NCBI RefSeq assembly: GCF_943912385.1
Contig: NZ_CALTTY010000013.1
Coordinates: 1 to 48,249, forward strand
DNA: 48,249 nucleotides
Direction of reading: 5' to 3'
DNA from: an uncultured Anaerococcus sp.
Lineage (GTDB): Bacteria; Bacillota; Clostridia; Tissierellales; Peptoniphilaceae
Below, piece after piece: positions 8,654 to 16,517 of this stretch (positions within the stretch are counted from its first letter, which is position 1; every line of letters starts with the position of its first letter). The position numbers and the translations under genes were made by a program. The notes under the pieces were generated by a model. That model was not told the DNA's origin and made no database searches. It worked only from the letters and a program-made list of their open reading frames with translations.

Positions 8654-11038
8654 CTATCCACGTAATACTATGTCTCTAGCCCTTAATTCTTCAAGGATTT
8701 TCTCTTCTGTAGCCTTGATGTCGCTTTCCTTAAGGGTCCTGTCATTAGACCTGTACCATACCCTGTAGGATATTGATTTTTCATCATCTGCTATACCTTT
8801 GCCTGTATAGATATCAAATAGTTCTATCTTTGATATTAGGCCTTGGGCATTTTTATTCATGGTTGTCTCTATAAATTCTGATTGGGTCTTCTTTTTACAA
8901 ACAAAGGAATAATCTCGTTCTATAGCAGGAAATCTTGGTATTTGCTTGTATTTTTTATCTGTAACCTGCCTACCTGCAATCTGACTTAGGTTTATTTCTA
9001 AGATGATTGCTCCTTTATTGATATTATACTCTTCACGGACTTCATAGGAAATTTCGCCGATAACACCTATTTTTTCATCATCTAGGTAAATATCTGCACA
9101 CCTACCTGCATGGAAGGCGTAAATATTTTCATTGGCCCTATAAGAAAATCCTGTAAATCCAGTATTTCTCATCGCCTCAGTGAAGAAATCTTTCATATCA
9201 TAAAAAGTATAATCCCCATATAGGCCCATGGTTAGAGTTAGGTTCTCATTTGCAAGCTTTTCACTTGTCTTTTCAAAGGTCCTATCAAGTTCAAAAAATC
9301 TCATGTCTTTTTGCCCATACTTGATATTCTTACTAATTACATCGAGCATATTAGAAACTTGGGTTGTCCTCATTACAGAGAAGTCTTCTCCGAGTGGATT
9401 TATAAGGCTAATATAGTCTCTTAGCTTAGAATCTTTATCAATTCCTAACCTATCATATTCATTTGGAGAGATAAATGAGTAGGTAGCAAGTTCTGAGAAC
9501 TTTTGACCAACAAGCCTTGCCTTAAGCTCATCACTTAAAAGCCTCATCTTTGATCTTTCACCCTTTTTAAGGGAAGAAACCAGTGGTTTGGATTCGATAT
9601 TACCCATACCGTAAAGTCTTACAACTTCTTCTATAAGGTCGGCTTCTATATTAATATCAAGCCTAAAGAATGGTACTATTGCAAGGATTGTATCTTCATC
9701 TAGTTTTTCAACTTCAAATTCTAGAAGTTCTAGGTTTCTTATTGCTTCATCCATTGTGAAATCTACACCTGTAATGGCTTTAAGTCTTGAAATACGAAGT
9801 TTTACTTTCTTCTCTTCACTTTCTGTAGTTCCTACATCATATGAGTCATCATAAATTTCACCGTAACCTAGTTTGTCAATTAAATGTAGGGCGCGTCTTG
9901 AAGCGAAATCTGCCATTTCTACTGGCACTCCCTTTTCAAACCTGGTCGATGCCTCTGAACGAAGGTTAAATTTCTTAGAAGTTTCACGGACAGAATCAGC
10001 ATCAAAGTGAGCAGTTTCAAGGACAATATTTTTTGTTTCAGCTGATACTTCTGTATCAAAACCACCCATGACGCCCGCAATACCAATTACTCCGCTCTTG
10101 TCAGCTATTACAAGCATAGATTTGTCTAATTTTCTATCTTCACCATCGATTGTTTTTACAATCTCACCTTCATCGGACTCCCTAATTGTAATATTTCCAT
10201 TTAATTTATCTAAATCATAAGCGTGAAGAGGTTGGCCAGTTTCAAGCATGACAAAGTTTGTGATATCAACAATATTATTAATAGGTCTCATGCCAGCAAG
10301 CATCAAATAATTTTGTAGCCATTGTGGTGAAGGTTCGATTTTTACATTAGAAATTGCACGAGTTATAAACTTATCACACTTATCTGTAATTAAGCTTAGG
10401 CCATCAAATACCTCTCTAATGTCTTTGCCATTGGTTTTGTAATCTGTCTCTGGTAAGCTAATTTCTTTTCCAAAACTTGCCGCACTTTCTCTGGCCATAC
10501 CGATTATTGATAGACAGTCTGGCCTGTTTGGTGTGATTTCATATTCTATAACCGGAGTGTCTGAATATAAAACTTCGCTAGCTGGTGTTCCTGGTTTAAA
10601 GTCACCTTCTAAAACAATTACCCCATCCCTGAATTCCTTAGGAATCACAGAATCATCATATCCAAGTTCGCTATAGGATGTAAGCATTCCTTCAGATACA
10701 ATCCCAAAAAAGTCATGGTCTTCAATTACAAGGCCATTGTCCATCTTTGTTCCTGAAGTGATTACAAGGAGCAAGTCGCATTCCTTGGTGTTTTTTGCAT
10801 TTGTAATTATAGTGACTGGTTTATCTTTACCTATATCTATAGATAGGACCTTAAGCCTGTCAGCATCCGGATGGTCTTTTTGATCTAAAACCTTGCCTAC
10901 AACAATTCCTTCAAGGTCTGAGGTTTTTATGAAAACTTCTTCTACGTGAGACCCAGTTTCAGAAAGCCTATCTGTGATAGTTTTTAAATCTTCCTCAATT
11001 TTTATATAATCTTTTTGCCAAATTAAAGGTACTAACAT
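8654..11038 (-). CDS. pheT: Phenylalanyl-tRNA synthetase beta subunit
   Basis: A 794-residue beta chain of the heterotetrameric PheRS; length is standard. The order is an N-terminal OB-fold tRNA-binding domain (residues about 40-150), B3/B4 editing domain (PNRPDCLSIIGMARE near 172), B5 domain (about 400-470), the catalytic-like core (NPLGEDFSVMRTTQVSNMLD near 540) and a C-terminal ferredoxin-like anticodon domain (RFPAIERDYSFVC near 703). The start ATG has AGGAGG upstream, 8 bases behind pheS. It is co-transcribed with pheS under the T-box. The B3/B4 domain would hydrolyse mischarged Tyr-tRNA-Phe. Confidence 0.97.
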   Translation of the reverse strand: MLVPLIWQKDYIKIEEDLKTITDRLSETGSHVEEVFIKTSDLEGIVVGKVLDQKDHPDADRLKVLSIDIGKDKPVTIITNAKNTKECDLLLVITSGTKMDNGLVIEDHDFFGIVSEGMLTSYSELGYDDSVIPKEFRDGVIVLEGDFKPGTPASEVLYSDTPVIEYEITPNRPDCLSIIGMARESAASFGKEISLPETDYKTNGKDIREVFDGLSLITDKCDKFITRAISNVKIEPSPQWLQNYLMLAGMRPINNIVDITNFVMLETGQPLHAYDLDKLNGNITIRESDEGEIVKTIDGEDRKLDKSMLVIADKSGVIGIAGVMGGFDTEVSAETKNIVLETAHFDADSVRETSKKFNLRSEASTRFEKGVPVEMADFASRRALHLIDKLGYGEIYDDSYDVGTTESEEKKVKLRISRLKAITGVDFTMDEAIRNLELLEFEVEKLDEDTILAIVPFFRLDINIEADLIEEVVRLYGMGNIESKPLVSSLKKGERSKMRLLSDELKARLVGQKFSELATYSFISPNEYDRLGIDKDSKLRDYISLINPLGEDFSVMRTTQVSNMLDVISKNIKYGQKDMRFFELDRTFEKTSEKLANENLTLTMGLYGDYTFYDMKDFFTEAMRNTGFTGFSYRANENIYAFHAGRCADIYLDDEKIGVIGEISYEVREEYNINKGAIILEINLSQIAGRQVTDKKYKQIPRFPAIERDYSFVCKKKTQSEFIETTMNKNAQGLISKIELFDIYTGKGIADDEKSISYRVWYRSNDRTLKESDIKATEEKILEELRARDIVLRG

Positions 11039-11046
11039 ACTTCCTC

Positions 11047-12069
11047 CTAAAACTGTTCTATAAATCTCTTGTCATTGTCATAAAGTAGTCTTATATCATC
11101 AAGACCGTATTTAACCATAGCTATTCTGTCTATTCCCAGACCAAAGGCGAAACCTGTATATTTTTCACTATCAATACCACAAGCTTCTAGGACATTTGGG
11201 TGAACCATGCCCCCGCCTAAAAGTTCCATAGACCAGCCAGTGTTCCCACAAGCAGGGCACCCTTCGCCCATGCAGGCTGGACAGGTCACATCTACTTCTA
11301 AGGATGGCTCGGTGAATGGAAAGTGGTGAGGCCTATACCTTAGGCTCATCTCATCACCAAACATTTCGTGAATAAAGGTTTCAAGAGTCGCATTTAGGTT
11401 TGCCATAGATACATTTTCGTCTACAACTAGACATTCTAATTGGTGAAACATTGGTGAGTGAGTTGCGTCAACCTCATCGTTTCTAAAAACTCTTCCGGCA
11501 GATACCATCTTAATTGGTAGCTTTCCTTCATTCATAACCCTAATTTGCATAGAAGAAGTGTGGGGTCTTAGAAGTACTTCGTCACTTATATAGAAGGTGT
11601 CGGATGTAGACCTAGATGGGTGGTTTTTCGGACTGTTTAAGTCATCAAAAACATACTTGACTGTATCAATTTCAGGACCTTCTACAACATCGAATCCCAT
11701 ATTTTGAAATATTGTTTCTAATTCTTCCATAGTTTGGTTGATGACAGCTAGGTGGCCTGACTCATACTTATCGAAGTGGGCTGTTACATCTATCTTTTCT
11801 TCTTTAATTTTTTTCCTTAATAATTCACTTTTTATCGCTTCATTTTTATCAACAAGGAGACTTTCAATTTCCTTGCTTGCTTTATTTATTAGCTTACCTG
11901 CTTTTGGCTTTTCCTCATTAGGCAATTTAGATATTGACTTTTTAAGGTCTGTTATTGAGCCTTTCTTGCCTAGAAACTTAATCCTTAAATCTTCTAGACC
12001 CTTAAGGTCAATAGTTTTTTCTATTTCACTTTTGGCAGTTTCTAAAACCTTATTTAAATTTTCTTCCAT
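11047..12069 (-). CDS. pheS: Phenylalanyl-tRNA synthetase alpha subunit
   Basis: A 340-residue class II catalytic subunit of PheRS; usual length. An N-terminal coiled coil (about 1-85) binds tRNA. Class II motifs follow: motif 2 around LPIKMVSAGRVFRNDEVDATH (about 185-205), the family stretch FHQLECLVVD, and motif 3 with FAFGLGIDRIAMVKYG near residue 312. An internal CPACMGEGCPACGNTGW stretch carries four cysteines that look like a zinc site, common in Firmicutes PheS. It starts at an ATG preceded by GGAGG, right after the T-box terminator, and pheT follows at 8 bases. Confidence 0.97.
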   Translation of the reverse strand: MEENLNKVLETAKSEIEKTIDLKGLEDLRIKFLGKKGSITDLKKSISKLPNEEKPKAGKLINKASKEIESLLVDKNEAIKSELLRKKIKEEKIDVTAHFDKYESGHLAVINQTMEELETIFQNMGFDVVEGPEIDTVKYVFDDLNSPKNHPSRSTSDTFYISDEVLLRPHTSSMQIRVMNEGKLPIKMVSAGRVFRNDEVDATHSPMFHQLECLVVDENVSMANLNATLETFIHEMFGDEMSLRYRPHHFPFTEPSLEVDVTCPACMGEGCPACGNTGWSMELLGGGMVHPNVLEACGIDSEKYTGFAFGLGIDRIAMVKYGLDDIRLLYDNDKRFIEQF

Positions 12070-12088
12070 TTTTCCTCCAAATAAAAAA

Positions 12089-12285
12089 ATCCGTCCTCTA
12101 CAAAGGACAGATATTACTCTGCGGTACCACCTTAATTGATTTATAAATAAATCCGCTCATCACTTTAACGAAAAGTTTACGTATCGACTACTATATTCAT
12201 CTCAAAGTTCATCGGTGAATACCCTAATCGTAACTTAAAAGGCTCTCAACATCCCTTTCTTGCTGTATAAGAATAATTAAAGTCT
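12089..12285 (-). promoter_or_regulatory. T-box leader controlling pheST
   Basis: On the minus strand the T-box core AAGGTGGTACCGC lies at 12121-12133. It is followed by the terminator hairpin ATCTGTCC...GGACGGAT plus a T7 run (12086-12112), placed 20-odd bases before the pheS start. T-box RNAs sense uncharged tRNA and let transcription continue into synthetase genes. The upstream part (about 12140-12285) should hold Stem I and the Phe specifier. TTC occurs at 12217-12219 within TATTCACC, but I could not fold Stem I with confidence and do not fix the specifier. A clear dedicated promoter was not found in the few bases after the methyltransferase gene, so this may control read-through from infC. 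Confidence 0.9.
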
Positions 12286-12295
12286 TTCCGAATCA

Positions 12296-13015
12296 TCACA
12301 TAAGTCTATTCATAATAATGCTTGCTGCTATAGCAGCATTTAGAGATTCGATTTCTCCCTCCATAGGTATTTTTACAAACTGATCAGTAAGATCTCTGAT
12401 TTCTTCAGAAAGGCCATTGGCCTCGTTACCTATAGCAAGGATGATTTTTAAATCTTTCTTATAATCTCTAACATCAACCCCATCCATGTCCGCTGCTAGA
12501 ATTTTATAAGAGTCCTTAAGCTTACTTATATCTTCGTAGGTTTTTTCTACTATATTTAGCCTAAAGGCCGATCCCATCGATGCCCTAAGGGATTTTTCGT
12601 TGTAGGGATCGACTGTGCCTCTCGTTAGGATTATATCCCTAAAACCAAAGGCTTCCGCAGAACGAATCATGGTACCAATATTGCCTGGGTCATTTATCCC
12701 ATCTAATAGCAAAATCTTATCTGACTTAATATCCATATAAGATTTCTTCCTAACTACAGCACCTATTCCGTCAGGACTTGTCATTGATGTAAGTTTATTA
12801 AAAAGGGCTTCACTGAAAAGTATAGTTTTGTGATTACTTTCAAATGAAACACCCTCTCTTAAAAAAATAAAATCTATATCAGCAGATGAAGCTATGGCTT
12901 CATCCACTAATTTTCTAGATTCTATTACAAATGAATTTTCTTTATCTCGATACTTTTTCATCTTAAGCTTATTTATCAGCTTAAAATTCTTATTAGATAC
13001 CGATTCTATAATCAT
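12296..13015 (-). CDS. TrmH-family (SPOUT) rRNA 2'-O-methyltransferase
   Basis: A 239-residue protein with the three SPOUT knot motifs: LLDGINDPGNIGTMIRSAEA (about 143), ILAIGNEANGLSEEI (about 193) and IPMEGEIESLNAAIAASI (about 216). The N-terminal ~95 residues match the L30e-like substrate-binding domain of this family (NFKLINKLKMKKYRDKENSF). It would transfer a methyl group from S-adenosylmethionine to a ribose 2'-OH in rRNA (or tRNA). The exact target cannot be read from sequence. Its start overlaps the rplT stop as TAATG, so translation is coupled to ribosomal protein synthesis. rplT-trmH-pheST is a frequent Firmicutes order. Confidence 0.9.
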   Translation of the reverse strand: MIIESVSNKNFKLINKLKMKKYRDKENSFVIESRKLVDEAIASSADIDFIFLREGVSFESNHKTILFSEALFNKLTSMTSPDGIGAVVRKKSYMDIKSDKILLLDGINDPGNIGTMIRSAEAFGFRDIILTRGTVDPYNEKSLRASMGSAFRLNIVEKTYEDISKLKDSYKILAADMDGVDVRDYKKDLKIILAIGNEANGLSEEIRDLTDQFVKIPMEGEIESLNAAIAASIIMNRLM

Positions 13016-13365
13016 TAAGCGTTTACTGCTGCCTTAACTATTTCTTTAAACTCATCTGGATTATTTACTGCAAGTTCAGCTAACATCTTTCTGTTGATGT
13101 CGATATTCGCTTTCTTTAGACCACCCATTAGTTTTGAGTATGTTGTTCCGTTAATTCTTGCTGCAGCATTGATTCTTGCTATCCATAGTTTTCTGAAATC
13201 TCTTTTCCTGTGTTTTCTACCAATGTAAGCATAGTTAAGAGATTTCATTACAGCTTGGTTAGCTGTTTTGAATAGAAGGCTTTTGGAACCGTAATAGCCC
13301 TTAGCTTGCTTTAATACTTTTTTATGTCTTTTTTTTGCGTTTACTGCTCTTTTTACTCTTGCCAT
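13015..13365 (-). CDS. rplT: Ribosomal protein L20
   Basis: A 116-residue highly basic protein with the classic opening MARVKRAVNAKKRHKKVLK and GYYGSKSLLFKTA, normal in length. It binds 23S rRNA early in 50S assembly and, in this family, also represses its own operon by binding the infC leader. It is third in infC-rpmI-rplT, 10 bases after rpmI, and overlaps the methyltransferase gene by one base. Confidence 0.98.
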   Translation of the reverse strand: MARVKRAVNAKKRHKKVLKQAKGYYGSKSLLFKTANQAVMKSLNYAYIGRKHRKRDFRKLWIARINAAARINGTTYSKLMGGLKKANIDINRKMLAELAVNNPDEFKEIVKAAVNA

Positions 13366-13375
13366 CTATATCCTC

Positions 13376-13576
13376 CTATGCACCAATTAATCTCTTAACG
13401 TTTTTGTATACAGATTTATCAACTTCAGCTGGTTTTCTTAGTCTTCTTTTTCTGTCTGGTGATTTCTTAGCAGTTAAGTGTCCTTTATAAGCTTTTCTTC
13501 TCATGATTTTGCCAGAGCCTGTTACTTTAAATCTCTTAGCAGCTGATCTTTTAGTTTTGATTTTATTTTTTGCCAT
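13376..13576 (-). CDS. rpmI: Ribosomal protein L35
   Basis: A 66-residue basic protein (MAKNKIKTKRSAAKRFKVTG) matching L35 of the 50S subunit. I use the ATG at 13576: an AAGGAG lies 7 bases before it, within the last codons of infC, and this gives the usual L35 N-terminus. A longer reading from 13597 would add seven residues that overlap infC and do not fit the family. One base separates the infC stop from this ATG. Confidence 0.96.
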   Translation of the reverse strand: MAKNKIKTKRSAAKRFKVTGSGKIMRRKAYKGHLTAKKSPDRKRRLRKPAEVDKSVYKNVKRLIGA

Positions 13577-13577
13577 C

Positions 13578-14096
13578 TTATTCTCCTTTTTCATCATTTG
13601 GTTCTAGAAACATTACCAGTGACCTACCTTCCATCTTAGGTTTTTTATAGGTTTTACCGTAGTTGTCTAGCATACCATTGAATTTTTCCATTAATTCGTA
13701 GCCAAGTTCTTTTCTTCCAAGTTCCCTACCACGGAATCTAATGGATATTTTTACTTTATCCCCGTTTTTTAAGAATTTTTTACTCTGATTGGCCTTGGTT
13801 TGTAAGTCGTTGTCCTCGATATTTAAAGAGAATCTAGTCTCTTTAAGCTGAGCGTTCTTTTGCTTTTTCTTATTCTCTTTTTCTTTTTTCTCTTGGTCAT
13901 ACTTAAACTTACCATAATCCATAATCCTAGTTACAGGTGGTTTGGCCTTAGGGCTCATAAGTACAAGGTCAAGACCTCTATCATATGCCATATCCTGGGC
14001 ATCTCTTAGAGATGTGATACCAACTTGGTTACCTTTGTCATCAATCAATCTTACTTGATTAGCTCTAATTTCATCATTGATTCTTAAATCTTTTAT
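13578..14096 (-). CDS. infC: Translation initiation factor IF-3 (apparent AUA start)
   Basis: IF-3 keeps the 30S and 50S subunits apart and monitors start-codon choice. Domains: N-terminal IF3_N with LRINDEIRANQVRLIDDKG, linker rich in KEKENKKKQK (about 78-90), and C-terminal IF3_C (NGDKVKISIRFRGRELG). The usual IF-3 N-terminus lies upstream of any ATG, GTG or TTG. Reading the frame back gives a GGAGGT (14103-14108), six bases, then ATA AAA GAT TTA AGA. No standard start codon occurs between that SD and the conserved domain. With ATA at 14094-14096 the protein is 172 residues, the normal size. A TTG at 14046-14048 would cut off conserved residues. Non-standard infC starts (AUU in E. coli and Geobacillus) let IF-3 repress itself. 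Confidence 0.95.
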   Translation of the reverse strand: MKDLRINDEIRANQVRLIDDKGNQVGITSLRDAQDMAYDRGLDLVLMSPKAKPPVTRIMDYGKFKYDQEKKEKENKKKQKNAQLKETRFSLNIEDNDLQTKANQSKKFLKNGDKVKISIRFRGRELGRKELGYELMEKFNGMLDNYGKTYKKPKMEGRSLVMFLEPNDEKGE

Positions 14097-14119
14097 AGTT
14101 ATACCTCCAATTAATGTAT

Positions 14120-14225
14120 AAAAAAAGCGGGCACAAAGTACCCGTAAATAATCTATCTAAAATAAATCTATTAACCTAAAAGCCATTGCCGTTAGGTGAG
14201 TTTGGGTACTTCTTAGTTGTTTACA
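14120..14225 (-). promoter_or_regulatory. infC-rpmI-rplT leader (L20-type attenuator)
   Basis: The minus-strand leader contains a terminator, CGGGTAC-TTT-GTGCCCG plus a T6-7 run (stem 14128-14144). It also contains an 8-base segment AAGTACCC (14204-14211) perfectly complementary to GGGTACTT (14136-14143), the 5' arm of that terminator. The two pairings exclude each other. Between them lies a hairpin CCTAA...TTAGG with a conserved-looking loop. This is the arrangement of Firmicutes L20 leaders, where L20 binding favours termination. Confidence 0.8.
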
Positions 14226-14231
14226 AGTATG

Positions 14232-14260
14232 ATAATACTAGTTTTAGATAGACTTGTCAA
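14232..14260 (-). promoter_or_regulatory. Strong promoter of the infC operon
   Basis: On the minus strand, TTGACA (14255-14260), 17 bases, TATTAT (14232-14237). It starts transcription about 130 bases ahead of infC and immediately before the L20-type leader. Confidence 0.88.
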
Positions 14261-14285
14261 ATTTTTTTACTTATCTACCTACTTT

Positions 14286-15140
14286 TTAATCTAGAATAAA
14301 AAATCCCACTCCTAGGAGTCCCGGACCTGTATTTGCTCCTAGTGTTGGTGATATTTGCCCTTCCTTATATAATATCGCTTTTTCCCTTAAGTCCTTTAGT
14401 CTTTCTTTTAAATAGTCAAAACCTGTTTGATAATCTCCATGGCTGATAAAGAAATAATAGTCTTTTACCCCATCGAGCTTTTTCCTTGCTATTTTTTCCA
14501 AGTGTCTTAGGGTCCTTTTTTCTCCCCTTCCTATCTTTTCAATAGAAAATCCACCTTCTACTGGGTCAGTCTTAATTATTGGTTTTACTGACAAGGCATC
14601 TCCAATTTTTCCAAAGGTCTTTGGCACCCTTCCACCTTCTAATATATATTTAAAGGTATCAATGGTAAAAAAAACTTTAGATTTATCCCTTTTTTCTTCT
14701 AGTTTATCTATTATTTCTTCAAAAATTTTGCCCTCGTCTATAAGTTTTTTGGCATAGGTCGCAAAGTATCCCTGAGCTAGGGTTAGGTTGCCTGTATTAA
14801 ATGCAAAAACCTCAAGGCCATCTACTTCAGCAAGTCTACAAGCATTGTAGGTTCCTGAAAACTTACTTCCTATATTTATAGATATAAGTTTATCGTAACC
14901 ATCATCTCTAATTTTTTCCATAATCTTGTTGACATCTCCCGGTGAAGGCATGGATGTCTTCGGTAGTTTTTCATTTTCTTTAATCCAAGCATAAAATTCT
15001 TCTGGACCTATATCAACCCTGTCTTTTAAATACTCGCCATCAAGGTTTACATACAAGGGCAAGTAATAAAATCCTTCTTCTTTGATATAGTCAAGACTAA
15101 GATCGCTGCCTGAATCTACTAATATAGCAATCTTTTCCAT
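14286..15140 (-). CDS. DegV family fatty-acid-binding protein
   Basis: A 284-residue DegV protein with the family landmarks ILVDSGSDLS near the start, LPKTSMPSPGD (about 58), the SGTYNACRLA segment (about 93), and FTIDTFKYILEGGRVPK near 157. DegV/FakB proteins bind a single fatty acid and in FakAB pairs present it for phosphorylation by FakA; no fakA-like gene is in this window. It is the last gene of a minus-strand trio, its ATG overlapping the DUF1836 stop (TAATG) with AAGGAG before it. No terminator is obvious before the infC promoter about 25 bases away. Confidence 0.92.
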   Translation of the reverse strand: MEKIAILVDSGSDLSLDYIKEEGFYYLPLYVNLDGEYLKDRVDIGPEEFYAWIKENEKLPKTSMPSPGDVNKIMEKIRDDGYDKLISINIGSKFSGTYNACRLAEVDGLEVFAFNTGNLTLAQGYFATYAKKLIDEGKIFEEIIDKLEEKRDKSKVFFTIDTFKYILEGGRVPKTFGKIGDALSVKPIIKTDPVEGGFSIEKIGRGEKRTLRHLEKIARKKLDGVKDYYFFISHGDYQTGFDYLKERLKDLREKAILYKEGQISPTLGANTGPGLLGVGFFILD

Positions 15141-15652
15141 TATATCTCCTTACGGTTATCTATAACTAATTTTGTGTATAATTTTGTAAACAAGGAGATA
15201 GCAAGGTAGCCTAGGACCTTATCATGGTGGTCTTTAAAGCTTAGCGATAAGTTTATATTCCTTACCTTCTCACTTGTTAGTATATCATCTCTTATTTCCT
15301 TAAAAATATCATATAAATTTTTATATACTTCTTCTAGGCCAAAGGTTGATATTTCAATATTCATACCCTTTGATAAGTCTTCCATTTTAATAACTTGTTT
15401 GAAAATTGAGATTAAAATAATCTGGGCTATAGAAGACCTATAATATTTTTTCTTTATAGGCTTATCTATATACCCTAGTTTTACATAATTATTTACCATA
15501 GATGAAGTAATTATGTTCTTATCAACTACCTGTAAGGGTTTTAAGTTCTCTTTAAGGTAGGTTAAAAGTTCTTCTTTATATATCCCCTCATCAGGTAAAC
15601 TTTCCCATAACGGGAGGCTGATATTTTCTAACTGGTTTATTTTGTTTTTCAT
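15140..15652 (-). CDS. DUF1836 domain protein (putative HTH regulator)
   Basis: A 170-residue protein matching DUF1836: N-terminal targeting of LPLWESLPDEGIYKEELLTY, then a probable MerR-like helix-turn-helix segment (ITSSMVNNYVKLGYIDKP, about 48-65), and KYYRSSIAQIILISIFKQV. The family is common in low-GC Gram-positives and generally found beside DegV genes, as here, but its targets are unknown. It could regulate the trio it belongs to; that is inference. No membrane segments. Confidence 0.8.
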   Translation of the reverse strand: MKNKINQLENISLPLWESLPDEGIYKEELLTYLKENLKPLQVVDKNIITSSMVNNYVKLGYIDKPIKKKYYRSSIAQIILISIFKQVIKMEDLSKGMNIEISTFGLEEVYKNLYDIFKEIRDDILTSEKVRNINLSLSFKDHHDKVLGYLAISLFTKLYTKLVIDNRKEI

Positions 15653-15693
15653 ATCCTCTAATAATATACTTCTATCTAGTTTAGATTACTAGG

Positions 15694-16440
15694 TTAGATT
15701 TCTGAGTCTATTTCTATCTCTATCACTTCATTTGGCCCAGAAATAGATCTGATGTCTGTGGTTTTTATCTTGTAAGATTTTTTAAAATCCAAACTCTTTT
15801 TCTCATCCCCTCCTATATCTGTAGGAAAGAAAATTTGACTATCAGCTTCTTTGATAAGCTTATCTAATTTTATCGAAGTATTCTTACCAAGATTTCCAAT
15901 AGGTAGGAATATTATATCTGGATTTTCATAGGCTAGTCTATCTAAAAGACTATCATATACATTTTCAGATATGTCTGTAAAGTCTAACGCGCCTGCATAA
16001 AAAATACTCAAAGAATCAATTCCTATTAGAAATCCCAAACTCTCACTATCAAGTTTTAAAGTTTCTATACTTAGGTTATCTTGTGATTTTCTTACCTGTA
16101 ATTTTTGATCTTCCCTTAAAAGATGGACGTCATCTGTCTTATAAAGCTTTTTTAAATCCTTCATACTCAGGCTATCCTTATTTAAGTAGATTATATTATC
16201 CTCATATTTAAGTTTATTAATATCCCTATTTAGGATATAAGAGATTGATTTTAAACCTTGAAGATTAAATATTTCATCTGTATAGAAATCTTCGTCCTTT
16301 CTAGATGCAAAGAAAATAATATTTTTTGACTCTGGTATATCTAAAGCACCTCTTGCATAGTCAAAGACTAAAAAAAAGTCCCCATAGCCTAGGCTATAGC
16401 AAGACCCATATATATAATTAACAATAACTTTCTCACTCAT
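15694..16440 (-). CDS. Metallo-beta-lactamase-fold-like protein lacking the metal ligands
   Basis: A 248-residue soluble protein. The start (VNYIYGSCYSLGYGDFFLVFDYARG) resembles UlaG-type MBL-fold proteins, whose next strand and loop normally read like SHxHxDH. Here the corresponding loop is FASRKDEDFYTDEIF (about residues 44-58), with no histidine. Later IFYAGALDFTD (about 147-157) sits where an AGD metal-ligand motif is expected, again without the Asp. NPDIIFLPIG near 173 is also typical of the fold. If the alignment holds, this is a non-catalytic pseudoenzyme. It heads the trio with DUF1836 (41-base gap) and DegV and is divergent from the deacylase gene. The fold assignment is moderate; the absent histidines are directly visible. 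Confidence 0.6.
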   Translation of the reverse strand: MSEKVIVNYIYGSCYSLGYGDFFLVFDYARGALDIPESKNIIFFASRKDEDFYTDEIFNLQGLKSISYILNRDINKLKYEDNIIYLNKDSLSMKDLKKLYKTDDVHLLREDQKLQVRKSQDNLSIETLKLDSESLGFLIGIDSLSIFYAGALDFTDISENVYDSLLDRLAYENPDIIFLPIGNLGKNTSIKLDKLIKEADSQIFFPTDIGGDEKKSLDFKKSYKIKTTDIRSISGPNEVIEIEIDSEI

Positions 16441-16517
16441 ACCGGCTCCTTTACTATAGTTTTATACCCATTATTTATTTTTTATATTTGCCGTATAGTA
16501 GTTTGAGAGGTGATTTT

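Noticed and set aside
11738..12139. A 133-codon frame opposite pheS
   Set aside because: It is the antisense shadow of pheS and the T-box, has no SD and no recognisable domain.
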